A stretch of DNA of 46,625 bases from Tagaea sp. CACIAM 22H2 (GCA_014444615.1 PVXE01000034.1:1-46625), one strand, 5' to 3'; shown: positions 7,886 through 16,946, numbered from the stretch's first letter. The notes: generated by a model from the letters alone, not told the origin. A program made the numbers and translations.

Positions 7886-9075
7886 TGCCGGTATTGTTCG
7901 GAGAGAGGCTGACGCGGCGCGAATTCGAGCGCCGCGTGGGGGCGGCCCGCCAAGTAGCGGGCGTGGAGGCGGTAGCGTTCGATGACGGCCCCGAGCGCGG
8001 CGTGCGCGTGCTCGAATTCCGCACCGGTGGCGGGCTCGAATTCTCGGTGCTGATCGATCGATCGATGGATATCGGCCGCTTCGATTGGCGCGGCACGCCC
8101 TTCGCTTGGCAGTCGGGCACGGGGTTCCGCAGCCCCGCTTTCCTGGATCCGGAAGGCGACAACGGCACGGGCTTCCTGCGCGGCTTCTCAGGGCTGCTGT
8201 GTACCTGCGGCGTCGATCACATCCGCCAGCCCGATCGCGGTTCCGCCGATCATTTCGATCTGCCGCTGCGCAAGGAAATCGCTTATCCGATGCACGGCCG
8301 CGCGGCGCTTCAGCCGGCGAGGCTGACCGGCTATGGCGAGGCCTGGGACGGCGACGAATGCACCTTGTGGTGCGAAGGCGTGGTCGTGCAGGCCCAGGCG
8401 ATGGGCGAATATCTGACGCTGACCCGCCGCATCGAGGCGAAGATCGGCGGCAACGAGATGCGTGTCATCGACACGGTCGCCAATCGCGGCTTCGCGCGCA
8501 CGCCGCATATGATGCTCTATCACATCAATATGGGTTGGCCGCTACTGGACGAAGGCGCGCGTTTCGCTGCCCCGATCCGCGCCACGCGCGCGGCGAACAT
8601 GCCGCGCGAATCCCAGCAATCCGGCTATCGCACCCAGGCCGGACCCATGCCGCACTTCGTGCAGCAGGTTTTCGATCACGACGTGGTGCCCGACGGCAAA
8701 GGCCGCGTGCCGACCGCGCTGATCAACGATGCGCGCGGGATCGGCTTCATGGTCGAATACGACGCCAAGCGCTTCGTTTGCTTGCAGCAATGGCAGTGTC
8801 TGGGCGACGGCGTTTACGGTTTCGCGATCGAGCCGGCGACTTCGCATTGGGGTGACCGTACCCAATCCGCGAAGGACAACGAGATCGTGTGGTTGGAGCA
8901 CGGCGAGGAACGCGTCTACGACACCGTGCTCGCCGCGATCGATGGCAAGGACGCGATCGCCGCGTTCGAGGCGCGCATCGCCGCCCTGCATCCCCAAATG
9001 ACCGACGAATTTCCGGTCCGCACCGCCCAGCCGGCGGCCGGACCCTACGTCACCACCTTGCCGAGGAAACGATGA
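7885..9075 (+). CDS. DUF4432 / aldose 1-epimerase-like protein
   Basis: This 396-residue protein looks like the DUF4432 family, which belongs to the galactose-mutarotase-like fold. Visible family-like stretches are LEFSVLIDRSMDIGRFDWRGTPFAW near the N-terminus (a region, not a full quote), GFLRGFSGLLCTCG, PMHGR, and HMMLYHINMGWPLLDEGA. The histidines in PMHGR and MLYHIN are plausible catalytic residues by analogy with mutarotases. The start ATG 7885 overlaps the permease stop by one base; the frame is open upstream but that is antiparallel overlap only. In this operon it may interconvert sugar anomers before oxidation at C1. No signal peptide is present, so it acts in the cytoplasm. Function beyond the fold is inferred. 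Confidence 0.85.
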   Translation: MPVLFGERLTRREFERRVGAARQVAGVEAVAFDDGPERGVRVLEFRTGGGLEFSVLIDRSMDIGRFDWRGTPFAWQSGTGFRSPAFLDPEGDNGTGFLRGFSGLLCTCGVDHIRQPDRGSADHFDLPLRKEIAYPMHGRAALQPARLTGYGEAWDGDECTLWCEGVVVQAQAMGEYLTLTRRIEAKIGGNEMRVIDTVANRGFARTPHMMLYHINMGWPLLDEGARFAAPIRATRAANMPRESQQSGYRTQAGPMPHFVQQVFDHDVVPDGKGRVPTALINDARGIGFMVEYDAKRFVCLQQWQCLGDGVYGFAIEPATSHWGDRTQSAKDNEIVWLEHGEERVYDTVLAAIDGKDAIAAFEARIAALHPQMTDEFPVRTAQPAAGPYVTTLPRKR

Positions 9076-10544
9076 GCGAGCCAGCGAACGTCCTTTTCAT
9101 CCTGTCGGACGAGCACACCCGCGACGTGTCGGGCTGCTACGGCCACAAGATCGTGCGCACCCCGAATATCGACAAGTTGGCGGCGCGCGGCACGAAATTC
9201 ACCGCCGCCTATACCAACTGCCCGATCTGCGTGCCCGCGCGCGCGAGCCTGCACACCGGCACTTACGTCGCCGAGAATGGCTGCTGGGACAACGCGCATC
9301 CCTATGACGGCACGCGGCGCAGCTGGGCGCATCGCTTGCGCGACGCGGGCCACGAGGCCATGTCGATCGGCAAGCTGCATTTTCGCTCGGCCAAGGACGA
9401 TAACGGCTTCACCGAAGAAGTGATCCCGCTGCATGTGGTGGACGGGCAGGGCGATCTTCTCGGCCTTATCCGCCGGCCGAAAGCCGCCGCGCGCGGCGGC
9501 ATGCCCGATCTCGCCAAGGCGGCGGGGCCGGGCGAGTCGACCTACGCCAAATACGACCGCAACATCTGCGAGGGCGCTATCGAATGGCTGAAGACGCGCG
9601 CGCCCGCGCTGAAAAAGCCGTGGTGCCTGTTCGTCTCGTTCGTGAAGCCGCATTTCCCGTTGATCGCACCGCCTGAGTTCTTCGCGATGTATCCGCCGGA
9701 AAGCCTGCCGATGCCGCGGCTTTACGGACCCAACGACTACCCGACGCATCCGTCGGTGAAGGCGTTGCGCGAGTGCATGAGCTACGACGATTTCTTCACG
9801 CCGGAGAAAGTGAAAATCGCGCTCGCGGCCTATTACGGCATGGTCAGTTTCCTTGACGACAATATCGGCCGCGTCTTGAAGGCGCTGGAGGAAGCCGGGT
9901 TCGCGGGCAATACGCGCGTGATCTATTCGACCGACCACGGCGACAATCTCGGCACGCGCCATATGTGGGGCAAGTCGATCCATTACGAGGAAGCCGCCGC
10001 GATCCCGATGATCGTCGCGGGGCCGGGCGTGCCCGAAGGCAAGACCTGTACGACGCCCGTCACGCTGGTCGACGTCTATCCGACGATCGTCCAGGCGGCC
10101 GGTTTGCCGTTCGATGCGACCGAGAAGGCGCTGCCCGGCAAGTCGCTGGTCGATCTCGCCAACGCGAAGTCGGATCCCGAGCGCGTCGCCTTGGGCGAGT
10201 ATCACGCCGCCGGTTCGATCACCGGCATGTTCATGATCCGCAAAGGCCGCTGGAAATACATCCATCATGTCGGCTTCCGACCGGAGCTCTACGATCTCGA
10301 GACCGATCCGGGCGAGACGAAGGATCTGGGCGAGAGTGCCGCGCATGCGCAGACGCTGCGCGAGATGGAAGCGGAACTGCGCAAGATCGTCGATCCGGAC
10401 GCGGTCAACGCGCGCGCCTTTGCGGATCAGGAAGCGAAGATCGAGAAATTCGGCGGCCGCGATGCGCTGATCGCGCGCGGCGATTTCGGCTATTCGCCGG
10501 CCCCGGGCGAGAAGCCGGTTTTCGCGACGCGTATCGAGGCGTGA
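9072..10544 (+). CDS. Sulfatase 1 (Cys-type, no signal peptide)
   Basis: This 490-residue protein is a type I sulfatase of the alkaline-phosphatase superfamily. The N-terminal metal motif ILSDEHTRD is followed by the formylglycine site C53-V-P-A-R with the LHTG tail. Cys53 would be converted to formylglycine by a maturase, not seen in this window. A second metal site is in YSTDHGDNLG near residue 290. The ATG at 9072 overlaps the previous stop (ATGA). No signal peptide is visible, so the enzyme should be cytoplasmic and act on an imported sulfate ester. The third signature position is Ala instead of Ser (CxPAR), which still fits CxPxR. Phosphonate or phosphate-ester hydrolysis is a possible alternative for relatives. 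Confidence 0.93.
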   Translation: MSEPANVLFILSDEHTRDVSGCYGHKIVRTPNIDKLAARGTKFTAAYTNCPICVPARASLHTGTYVAENGCWDNAHPYDGTRRSWAHRLRDAGHEAMSIGKLHFRSAKDDNGFTEEVIPLHVVDGQGDLLGLIRRPKAAARGGMPDLAKAAGPGESTYAKYDRNICEGAIEWLKTRAPALKKPWCLFVSFVKPHFPLIAPPEFFAMYPPESLPMPRLYGPNDYPTHPSVKALRECMSYDDFFTPEKVKIALAAYYGMVSFLDDNIGRVLKALEEAGFAGNTRVIYSTDHGDNLGTRHMWGKSIHYEEAAAIPMIVAGPGVPEGKTCTTPVTLVDVYPTIVQAAGLPFDATEKALPGKSLVDLANAKSDPERVALGEYHAAGSITGMFMIRKGRWKYIHHVGFRPELYDLETDPGETKDLGESAAHAQTLREMEAELRKIVDPDAVNARAFADQEAKIEKFGGRDALIARGDFGYSPAPGEKPVFATRIEA

Positions 10545-10546
10545 AC

Positions 10547-12079
10547 ATGACCAAGAAGAAGCCGAATATTCTGTTCATCACCTCGGACCAGCAGCGCGGC
10601 GATTGCTACGGCTTCGAAGGCCGCAAGGTGCGCACCCCGCATCTCGACATGCTTGCCGCCGGGGGCACGCGTTTCTCGGCCTGCATCACGCCCAACGTGG
10701 TGTGCCAGCCGTCGCGCGCGTCGATGCTGACCGGCTTGCTGCCGCGCACGCATGGCGTGGCCGATAACGGCATCGATCTCGAAGAATCTGTGGGTCTCGA
10801 CGGGTTCGCGGGCACTTTCGCGAAGGCGGGCTGGCGCACCGGCTTCATCGGCAAGGCGCATTTTTCGACCTTCCACACCTTCAAGCCGACCGGGCGGCCG
10901 GAATGCCGCACGAGTTCGCAGGAATACGGTGGCGATTGGCACGGGCCCTATATGGGTTTCCAGCATGTCGACATGATGATCGCCGGTCACAACATGTTTC
11001 TGCCGCAGAAACCGCCGCAGGGGTTGAATTACGAAGCCTGGTATCACAAGGACGGGCGCGGGGATCTTCTCGACAAGCTGTTCTTGACCAAGCTTGGTGC
11101 CGATGTGGGCGCGGCACAGACGTGGAACTCGGCGCTGCCGCCCGCCTTCCACAATTCGACTTGGATCGGTGACCGGACGATCGATTTCATTCGCGACAAC
11201 AAGGATGGTCCGTGGATCGCCTGGGCGTCGTTCCCCGATCCGCACCATCCTTTCGATGCGCCTGCCCCGTGGTGCTATTTGCACCATCCCGATGACGTCG
11301 ATCTGCCCGAACACCGCACGCTCGACCTCGACCGGCGGCCGTGGTGGCATCGCGCCAGTCTGGAAGGCGTGCCCAAGCTCGACGATCCGGAGCTGCAAGC
11401 CTTCCGCGCCAAGCAATCGCGCACGCCGGCGCAAAGCGATCTGCAACTGCGCCATCTGATCGCCAATTACTACGGCATGATCTCGCTGATCGACCACAAT
11501 GTCGGCCGCGTCATGCTGGAACTCGAACGCCTGGGCCTCGACAAGGACACGATCGTCGTCTACTCGACCGATCACGGCGATTGGCTGGGCGATCACGGGC
11601 TGCTGCTGAAGGGCCCGATGCATTACGAAGGCCTGCTGCGTTTGGGGTGCATCGTCAGCGGTCCCGGCGTGCCCAAGGGCAAAATCGTGCCGCATCCCGT
11701 GTCGACGCTCGATTTCCCCGCGACGTTTTACGATTACGCGGGAATTTCGGCGCCGCGCGCGATCCATTCGCGCAGCCTGCGTCCGCTGGTCGAGGGCGAT
11801 GCGACGCGCGATTTCGCGTTCAACGAATGGGATCTCAACGCGTCGCGCTGCGGCGTGGAGTTGAAGCTGCGCACCGTGCGCACGCGCACCCATAAGCTGA
11901 CATTGGAGTTGGTGAGCGGGGCGGGCGAGCTTTACGACCTGTCGGCCGATCCCACGGAAATGGACAATCGCTTCGACGATCCGGGTGCGGCCGCGATTCA
12001 GCGCGAGCTGACCGACATGATCCGCAGCCGCCCCGACGATGCGCGCGAGCCGCCGATCAAGCCGGTGGGCATGGCATGA
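10547..12079 (+). CDS. Sulfatase 2 (Cys-type, no signal peptide)
   Basis: This 510-residue second sulfatase has FITSDQQRGD at the N-terminal metal site, the canonical formylglycine site C53-Q-P-S-R followed by ASMLTG, and YSTDHGDWLGDHG for the distal metal site. The ATG at 10547 is two bases after the upstream stop. A GTG at 10541 overlapping that stop (GTGA) is an alternative start. There is no export signal. The two sulfatases differ clearly in their middle regions, so they are not a recent duplication and may remove sulfate from different positions or substrates. The stop overlaps the next gene by four bases. Confidence 0.93.
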   Translation: MTKKKPNILFITSDQQRGDCYGFEGRKVRTPHLDMLAAGGTRFSACITPNVVCQPSRASMLTGLLPRTHGVADNGIDLEESVGLDGFAGTFAKAGWRTGFIGKAHFSTFHTFKPTGRPECRTSSQEYGGDWHGPYMGFQHVDMMIAGHNMFLPQKPPQGLNYEAWYHKDGRGDLLDKLFLTKLGADVGAAQTWNSALPPAFHNSTWIGDRTIDFIRDNKDGPWIAWASFPDPHHPFDAPAPWCYLHHPDDVDLPEHRTLDLDRRPWWHRASLEGVPKLDDPELQAFRAKQSRTPAQSDLQLRHLIANYYGMISLIDHNVGRVMLELERLGLDKDTIVVYSTDHGDWLGDHGLLLKGPMHYEGLLRLGCIVSGPGVPKGKIVPHPVSTLDFPATFYDYAGISAPRAIHSRSLRPLVEGDATRDFAFNEWDLNASRCGVELKLRTVRTRTHKLTLELVSGAGELYDLSADPTEMDNRFDDPGAAAIQRELTDMIRSRPDDAREPPIKPVGMA

Positions 12080-12828
12080 TCGAACGCGACATCGTTCTGA
12101 CGACGCAGGACGGTTCGATGCCGTGCTTCGTCGTCCACCCGGACGAAGGCGGGCCGTTCCCGGTCGTGCTTTTCTATATGGATGCGCTCGGCATCCGCGA
12201 GGAGCTGCGCGATATGGCACGGCGCTTCGCGTCGGCCGGCTATTACGTGATGCTGCCGAATCTGTTCTATCGCGACGGCGGCCCGTCCTTCGACGCGGCC
12301 CCCTTGGCGCAGGATCAGCTCGACCCGCTGATGGTCAAGCTGAACGACGCGACGACCACGGCGATGTCGACCCGCGACACGGCCGCTTTGATCGATTTCG
12401 CCGCGAAGGACAAAGCGGCGAAGAAGATCGCCGCGGCGATCGGCTATTGCATGGGCGGGCGCCACGCGATCGCGGCGGCGGCTTCCTATCCGAAGCTGGT
12501 GCGCGCCATCGCGTCGATGCATGGCGGCAGACTGGTGACCGACGCATCCGATTCGCCCCATCGCCAAATCGCCAAGATCGATGCGGAAGCCTATTTCGGC
12601 TGGGCCGATAAGGATCCCGTGGCGCCGCCCGCACATATGACCGCGATCGCCGACGCGTTGAAAGCGCGCGGTCTGCCCCACCGCATCGAACTGCATGACG
12701 GGGCGCTGCACGGTTTCACCTTTCCCGAACGCTATTGCTATCACAAACGCGCCGCCGAGCTTGTCTGGGCGCGGTTGTTCGCGCTGTTCAAGCGCGCTCT
12801 CGAACGCCCCGCACATCAGGAGAAGTAA
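12076..12828 (+). CDS. Dienelactone hydrolase-family protein
   Basis: This 250-residue alpha/beta hydrolase carries the dienelactone hydrolase triad: Cys125 in GYCMGG, Asp178 in GWADKDPVAP and His212 in LHGFTF. The family cleaves lactones and esters. The gene starts by ATGA overlap with the sulfatase stop. Nothing nearby suggests aromatic catabolism. Between a sugar dehydrogenase candidate and rhamnonate dehydratase, it is a good candidate for the aldonolactone-opening step. That role is inference; the known bacterial L-rhamnono-lactonases I am aware of are of other folds. It has no signal peptide. Confidence 0.9.
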   Translation: MIERDIVLTTQDGSMPCFVVHPDEGGPFPVVLFYMDALGIREELRDMARRFASAGYYVMLPNLFYRDGGPSFDAAPLAQDQLDPLMVKLNDATTTAMSTRDTAALIDFAAKDKAAKKIAAAIGYCMGGRHAIAAAASYPKLVRAIASMHGGRLVTDASDSPHRQIAKIDAEAYFGWADKDPVAPPAHMTAIADALKARGLPHRIELHDGALHGFTFPERYCYHKRAAELVWARLFALFKRALERPAHQEK

Positions 12829-12830
12829 GT

Positions 12831-13802
12831 ATGCTTCGCTTCGCGTTGATCGGCTGCGGCGGATTCTCCCGCCGCTATCATCTGCCCACGCTGCTCGCCG
12901 ACAAGGATCTCAAGATCGCCGGCATTTTCGATCCGTTCCCCACGAAGCCGGTCGAGGAGATCGCTCAGGCAACGGGCGCCAAGATCGTCAAGAAGATCGA
13001 GGATCTGCCCGACGCGGACGCCGCCCTCGTCACCACGCCGCACACGCTGCATGGCGGCCATATCGCGCAGGCGGTCGCGCGCGGCTGGGCGACGCTGGTC
13101 GACAAGCCCTTCGTGATGAAGGCGGCGGAAGGCGATCCGTTGGTCGCCGACGTCGCCAAGCGCAAGCTCGTCAACGCCGTCGCGTTCAACCGGCGTCTCG
13201 ATCGCGGCTGTTTGCGCGCGCGCGAGATCATCCGCGCGGGCGGCATCGGCCAGGTACGCTTAGTGCAGACCGTACAGCTCGGCTACGAGCGCGCGGGCTG
13301 GTTCCTCGATCCGTCGCTAGGCGGGGGCGGGGCCTATACCGGCCGCGGCACGCATATGGCCGATATCGTTCCTTGGTTGATCGATTCGAAACCGACGCGC
13401 GTACGCAGCCGCATGCGGCCGGGTCCGGCGGGCGGCATCGATCGCGGCGGGATCATCGATCTCGATTTTCCCGGCCTCGAATGCCAGATGACCTGCATCG
13501 ATGACGGCTGGCATATGTGGGACGAGGTACGCATCTTCGGCGAAGACGGCATGATCGAGTTGCGCCGCCCGCTGAACATGCCGACCGGCTGGCACATGGT
13601 GTGGCAGAGCAAGCGCGGCGACGCGCGCGAGGAACTGACGGCCGGTCCCAATGAAGGCGGGATCACGACGCAGTTTCTGGCGGCAGTGCGCACCGGATCG
13701 GGTGTCGCGTGCAGTTTCGCCGACGCGATGCTGTCGGTGCGCATCATCGAAGCGGCCTTCGCCTCGGGTGCGGCGAACGCCAAAACGATCGAATTGAACT
13801 GA
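12831..13802 (+). CDS. Gfo/Idh/MocA-family oxidoreductase
   Basis: This 323-residue protein has an N-terminal Rossmann motif ([15 protein letters not shown]) followed by the family motif VDKPFVM (about residues 94-100), whose lysine is usually catalytic. The C-terminal half is the alpha/beta substrate-binding domain, with [19 protein letters not shown] containing the conserved histidine region. AGGAGA before ATG 12831 is a good ribosome site. The gene lies two bases after the hydrolase stop. In this operon it could oxidise the desulfated deoxysugar at C1 to a lactone, the first oxidative step before RhmD. Substrate and cofactor preference cannot be read. Confidence 0.92.
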   Translation: MLRFALIGCGGFSRRYHLPTLLADKDLKIAGIFDPFPTKPVEEIAQATGAKIVKKIEDLPDADAALVTTPHTLHGGHIAQAVARGWATLVDKPFVMKAAEGDPLVADVAKRKLVNAVAFNRRLDRGCLRAREIIRAGGIGQVRLVQTVQLGYERAGWFLDPSLGGGGAYTGRGTHMADIVPWLIDSKPTRVRSRMRPGPAGGIDRGGIIDLDFPGLECQMTCIDDGWHMWDEVRIFGEDGMIELRRPLNMPTGWHMVWQSKRGDAREELTAGPNEGGITTQFLAAVRTGSGVACSFADAMLSVRIIEAAFASGAANAKTIELN

Positions 13803-13810
13803 GGGGCATG

Positions 13811-14992
13811 ATGACCGCGACGATCAAACACGTGCGCGCCTTCACGGTGCGCGGCGGAGGGGCCGATTATCACGACCAAAAGGGCGGCCACTGGATCGAT
13901 GGGCAGATTTCGACGCCCATGTCGAAATATCCCGAATACCGGATGACGCGCAGCTCCTTCGGCCTCAACGTGCTCGGCACGCTGGTGGTCGAGGTGGAGG
14001 CGAGCGACGGCACGACCGGCTTCGCGGTGACGACGGCGGGCGAGGTCGGCGCCTTCATCGTGGAGAAGCATCTCGCGCGCTTCCTGGAAGGGCGTCCCGT
14101 CACCGAGATCGAGAAGATCTGGGACCAGATGTATTTCTCGACCCAGTATTACGGCCGCAAGGGCGTGGTGCTGAATACGATCTCTGGCGTGGATCTCGCC
14201 TTATGGGATCTGCTCGGCAAGCTGCGCGGCGAGCCCGTGCATGCGCTGCTCGGCGGGCCGGTGCGCGACGAATTGACGTTCTACGCGACGGGCCCGCGCC
14301 CCGATCTCGCCAAGCAGATGGGCTTCATCGGCGGCAAGCTGCCGCTGCGCCACGGGCCCGCCGAGCGCGAGGAAGGCTTGCATAAGAACATCGCGGCGCT
14401 GGCGCAGATGCGCGAACGCGTCGGCCCGGATTTCTGGCTGATGTTCGATTGCTGGATGAGCCTCGATCTCGACTACGCCACGCGGCTTGCCAAGGCATGC
14501 GGCGAATACGGGCTCAAATGGATCGAGGAAGCGCTCTCGCCCGACGATTACTGGGGCTACGCCGCGCTGAAGAAAGCCGTGCCGACCGGTATGCTGGTGA
14601 CGACCGGCGAGCACGAGGCGACGCGCTGGGGCTTCCGCATGCTGCTGGAGATGGGCTGCTGCGACATCATCCAGCCGGACGTGAATTGGTGCGGCGGCAT
14701 GACCGAGATCATCAAGATCTCGGCGCTGGCCGACGCGCATGGCGCGCTGGTCGTGCCGCACGGATCGAGCGTCTACAGCTATCATTTCGTCGCGACGCGC
14801 CATAACAGCCCGTTCGCCGAATTCCTGATGATGGCGCACGACGCCGACAAGGTCGTACCGATGTTCCATCCGCTGCTGTTGGACGAGCCCGTGCCCGAGA
14901 ACGGCCGCTTGAAGATGTCCAAACTCGACAAACCGGGCTTCGGCGTGCGCCTCAACCCCGCGTGCGAGCTGCACCGGCCCTATCCGCGCTGA
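13811..14992 (+). CDS. rhmD: L-rhamnonate dehydratase
   Basis: This 393-residue enolase-superfamily enzyme dehydrates L-rhamnonate to 2-keto-3-deoxy-L-rhamnonate (EC 4.2.1.90). From memory it follows the RhmD sequence almost block by block, including [32 protein letters not shown] and [16 protein letters not shown]. Expected metal ligands are Asp213, Glu239 and Glu267, and the catalytic His317/Asp290 dyad is present ([12 protein letters not shown] and QPDVNWCGG). Of two adjacent ATGs I prefer 13811, four bases after GAGGGG; 13808 is too close. It is the last gene of the operon, followed by a hairpin. The aldolase or dehydrogenase that would complete the pathway is not in the window. Confidence 0.94.
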   Translation: MTATIKHVRAFTVRGGGADYHDQKGGHWIDGQISTPMSKYPEYRMTRSSFGLNVLGTLVVEVEASDGTTGFAVTTAGEVGAFIVEKHLARFLEGRPVTEIEKIWDQMYFSTQYYGRKGVVLNTISGVDLALWDLLGKLRGEPVHALLGGPVRDELTFYATGPRPDLAKQMGFIGGKLPLRHGPAEREEGLHKNIAALAQMRERVGPDFWLMFDCWMSLDLDYATRLAKACGEYGLKWIEEALSPDDYWGYAALKKAVPTGMLVTTGEHEATRWGFRMLLEMGCCDIIQPDVNWCGGMTEIIKISALADAHGALVVPHGSSVYSYHFVATRHNSPFAEFLMMAHDADKVVPMFHPLLLDEPVPENGRLKMSKLDKPGFGVRLNPACELHRPYPR

Positions 14993-14996
14993 GATG

Positions 14997-15029
14997 TTTC
15001 CCGCAAGTCGCAGACCGATCTGCGGGAAA
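14997..15029. terminator. Hairpin between convergent rhmD and creatininase-like genes
   Basis: TTTCCCGCA and TGCGGGAAA form a perfect nine-pair stem with a 15-base loop, directly after the rhmD stop. An alternative inner stem (GCAGA-CCGA-TCTGC, 15010-15023) uses part of the same right arm. No clear T-run follows on the plus strand. On the minus strand the stem ends in AAA, again without a T-run after it. It most likely marks the end of the plus operon, perhaps of both convergent messages. The rest of the gap to 15150 shows nothing I can name. Confidence 0.5.
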
Positions 15030-15150
15030 CCCAGTCTCTAACCGATTGATTTGCCGCATTGTCCGCGTGCGCTGACATAGTCGGGGCACCGCCTCAATCC
15101 CTGTAGCGCCCATCATTCGGGCCCGTGGTGGCGACGATGCCGCGAAGCGG

Positions 15151-15978
15151 TCACGCGGGCTTCGTCTTTGACGCGTAGAGGGCAACGAAGCGCGCGCAGA
15201 CATCCACGAGGCTTTCGGTCAACGCTTTGCCGGTTTCGACCGACGACAGACGCGGATCGCCCTTGCTGACGCCCGCGTTGTAGACCTCGTCGTATTCCTG
15301 CGGCATCCCGATCTCGTGACCTTCGAAACTGACGGCGCCGAGAGTCGTGAACTGCAAGCCCATCAGCTTGTCGCGCTTCAGCGGATTGGCGCCAGGAATA
15401 TGTTCCTCGGCGACCGCACCCGGAAATAGATGATAGAGAACGCTGGTCAGCGGATCGGCGCCATGGCCCGAGACTGCCGCCGCCTTCTCCGGCCCCAGCA
15501 TCTTGGTCAGCATGCCATAGGCGATGCGCCAGAGATAAAGGCTGGGATGGACGAGCTTCTTGGCGAGATAGACCTCGCGCGCGATCTCCGCGATCGGCCC
15601 GACATTGCCGCCATGGCCGTTGATGAAGACGATGCGAGTAAGCCCGTGGCGATGCAGATTGTCGATCATCTCGCGGATGACCTGCGTCAGCGTCGATTGG
15701 CTTAGCGCGATTCCGCCGGGCATCGCGCCGAACCAATCCGCGCCGCCGAAAGCGACCACGGGCGCGACGACTGTGGGCACGCCGTTGGCGTGGGCGCGCA
15801 ACGCGGCCAGCTCGGCGATCTTCTCGGCGAGAAGATAATCGCCCATCGGCGCATGCGGTCCTTGATCTTCCTGGCTGCCCATCGGCAGCAAGATCACGGG
15901 GTTCGTCGCGTAGAGCTTGCGCGCTTCGGCGCCGACGATTTGGCCCATATGGACGGTCGGGGTCGTCTTCGAGATCAT
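15151..15978 (-). CDS. Creatininase-family hydrolase
   Basis: This 275-residue protein is of the creatininase family, metal-dependent amidohydrolases that also include formamide-type and pterin/flavin biosynthesis enzymes. The N-terminal signature region reads GSQEDQGPHAPMGDY. The usual form is GSxEQHGPHLPLGTD, so Glu37 is kept, the metal-binding His is Gln39, and the Asp (47) is shifted by one. FINGHGGNVGPI (about residues 109-120) and the SGHGAD segment are normal. It starts by ATGA overlap with the ATPase stop, as the last gene of a peptide-type ABC operon. It probably hydrolyses an imported cyclic amide or amino compound. The altered metal site suggests a subfamily with different chemistry; function unknown. 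Confidence 0.9.
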   Translation of the reverse strand: MISKTTPTVHMGQIVGAEARKLYATNPVILLPMGSQEDQGPHAPMGDYLLAEKIAELAALRAHANGVPTVVAPVVAFGGADWFGAMPGGIALSQSTLTQVIREMIDNLHRHGLTRIVFINGHGGNVGPIAEIAREVYLAKKLVHPSLYLWRIAYGMLTKMLGPEKAAAVSGHGADPLTSVLYHLFPGAVAEEHIPGANPLKRDKLMGLQFTTLGAVSFEGHEIGMPQEYDEVYNAGVSKGDPRLSSVETGKALTESLVDVCARFVALYASKTKPA

Positions 15979-16946
15979 AACGGCGGAATCCTTTCGAGGT
16001 GAACGCAGGCCGCTTTGTGGCCGGCGGAGATTTCGCGTAGCGCCGGAACGGCGGCGGCGCATTCCGCCGTCGCGTGGGCGCAGCGGGTGCGGAAAACGCA
16101 GCCCGATGGCGGGCTCGACGGGCTCGGCGGATCGCCGCGCAGCAGCAGCTTCGCGCGGCGCGGGCCGTCCAGACGAGGTGCCGCCGCAAGCAACGCGCGG
16201 GTGTAGGGATGGGCAGGCGATTCGAACACGCGCGCCGCCGGGCCTTCTTCCATTGTGCGGCCGAGATAGAGGACCTGCACACGGTCGCAAAGGCGGCGCA
16301 CGACTCGCAGATCGTGGCTCACGAACATCATCGCGAGTCCCAGCTCCGCGCGCAGCTTGGCGAGCAGCCCGACGATTTGCGCTTGAATCGACACGTCGAG
16401 CGCGCTGACCGGCTCGTCCGCCACCAAGAAATCCGGGCCGGTGGCCAGTGCCCGCGCGATCCCGATGCGTTGGCGCTGTCCGCCGGAAAACTCGTGCGGA
16501 AAACGGTCGCCATGTTCGGGCGGCAAACCGACCAGCCCCAGCAATTCGGCGACTTTCGCCGCGCGCGCGGCGGCGGGGACGATGTCGTGAATCGCCAATC
16601 CATCGGCGATCTGCACGCCAACGCGCCGGCGCGGGTCCAAACTGCCGAACGGATCTTGGAAGACGATCTGCATCCGGCGGCGCAATGCCCGCCAATGCGC
16701 GGGCGACGCACCGCCGACGCTTGCGCCGTCGAACCGCACCTGGCCCGCATTGGGTTCGAGCAGGCCGAGCGCCACGCGGCCGAGCGTGCTTTTGCCCGAA
16801 CCGGACTCGCCGACGACGCCAAGCGCCTCGCCCCGCGCGATCCGCATATCCACGCCGCGCAACGCCTGCACGGGCTTGGTGCGATCGAACCAGCCTTCGC
16901 CGCCGAAAGACTTCGACACGCCTTCGAGTTCGACGAGCGCGCTCAT
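15975..16946 (-). CDS. Oligopeptide-type ABC transporter ATPase (DppF/OppF type)
   Basis: This 323-residue ATPase has Walker A GESGSGKST, signature FSGGQRQRIGIARAL, Walker B FLVADEPVSALD and the switch FVSHD. The C-terminal oligo_HPY region holds the cysteine motif CVFRTRCAHATAEC seen in Opp/Dpp ATPases, sometimes linked to an iron-sulfur site. The ATG at 16946 overlaps the upstream stop by four bases. An upstream in-frame ATG at 17063 is inside the neighbouring gene and was rejected. It pairs with the ATPase half of the fused protein as a heterodimer. Confidence 0.95.
   Translation of the reverse strand: MSALVELEGVSKSFGGEGWFDRTKPVQALRGVDMRIARGEALGVVGESGSGKSTLGRVALGLLEPNAGQVRFDGASVGGASPAHWRALRRRMQIVFQDPFGSLDPRRRVGVQIADGLAIHDIVPAAARAAKVAELLGLVGLPPEHGDRFPHEFSGGQRQRIGIARALATGPDFLVADEPVSALDVSIQAQIVGLLAKLRAELGLAMMFVSHDLRVVRRLCDRVQVLYLGRTMEEGPAARVFESPAHPYTRALLAAAPRLDGPRRAKLLLRGDPPSPSSPPSGCVFRTRCAHATAECAAAVPALREISAGHKAACVHLERIPPL

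Noticed and set aside
8056..8068. Repeated GATC run (ATCGATCGATCGAT-like) as a regulatory palindrome
   Set aside because: It lies inside the epimerase-like gene and simply encodes LIDRSMD; no sign of a separate function.
10490..12220. Long minus-strand open frame under sulfatase 2
   Set aside because: Mirror frame; the plus strand has the full sulfatase signature.
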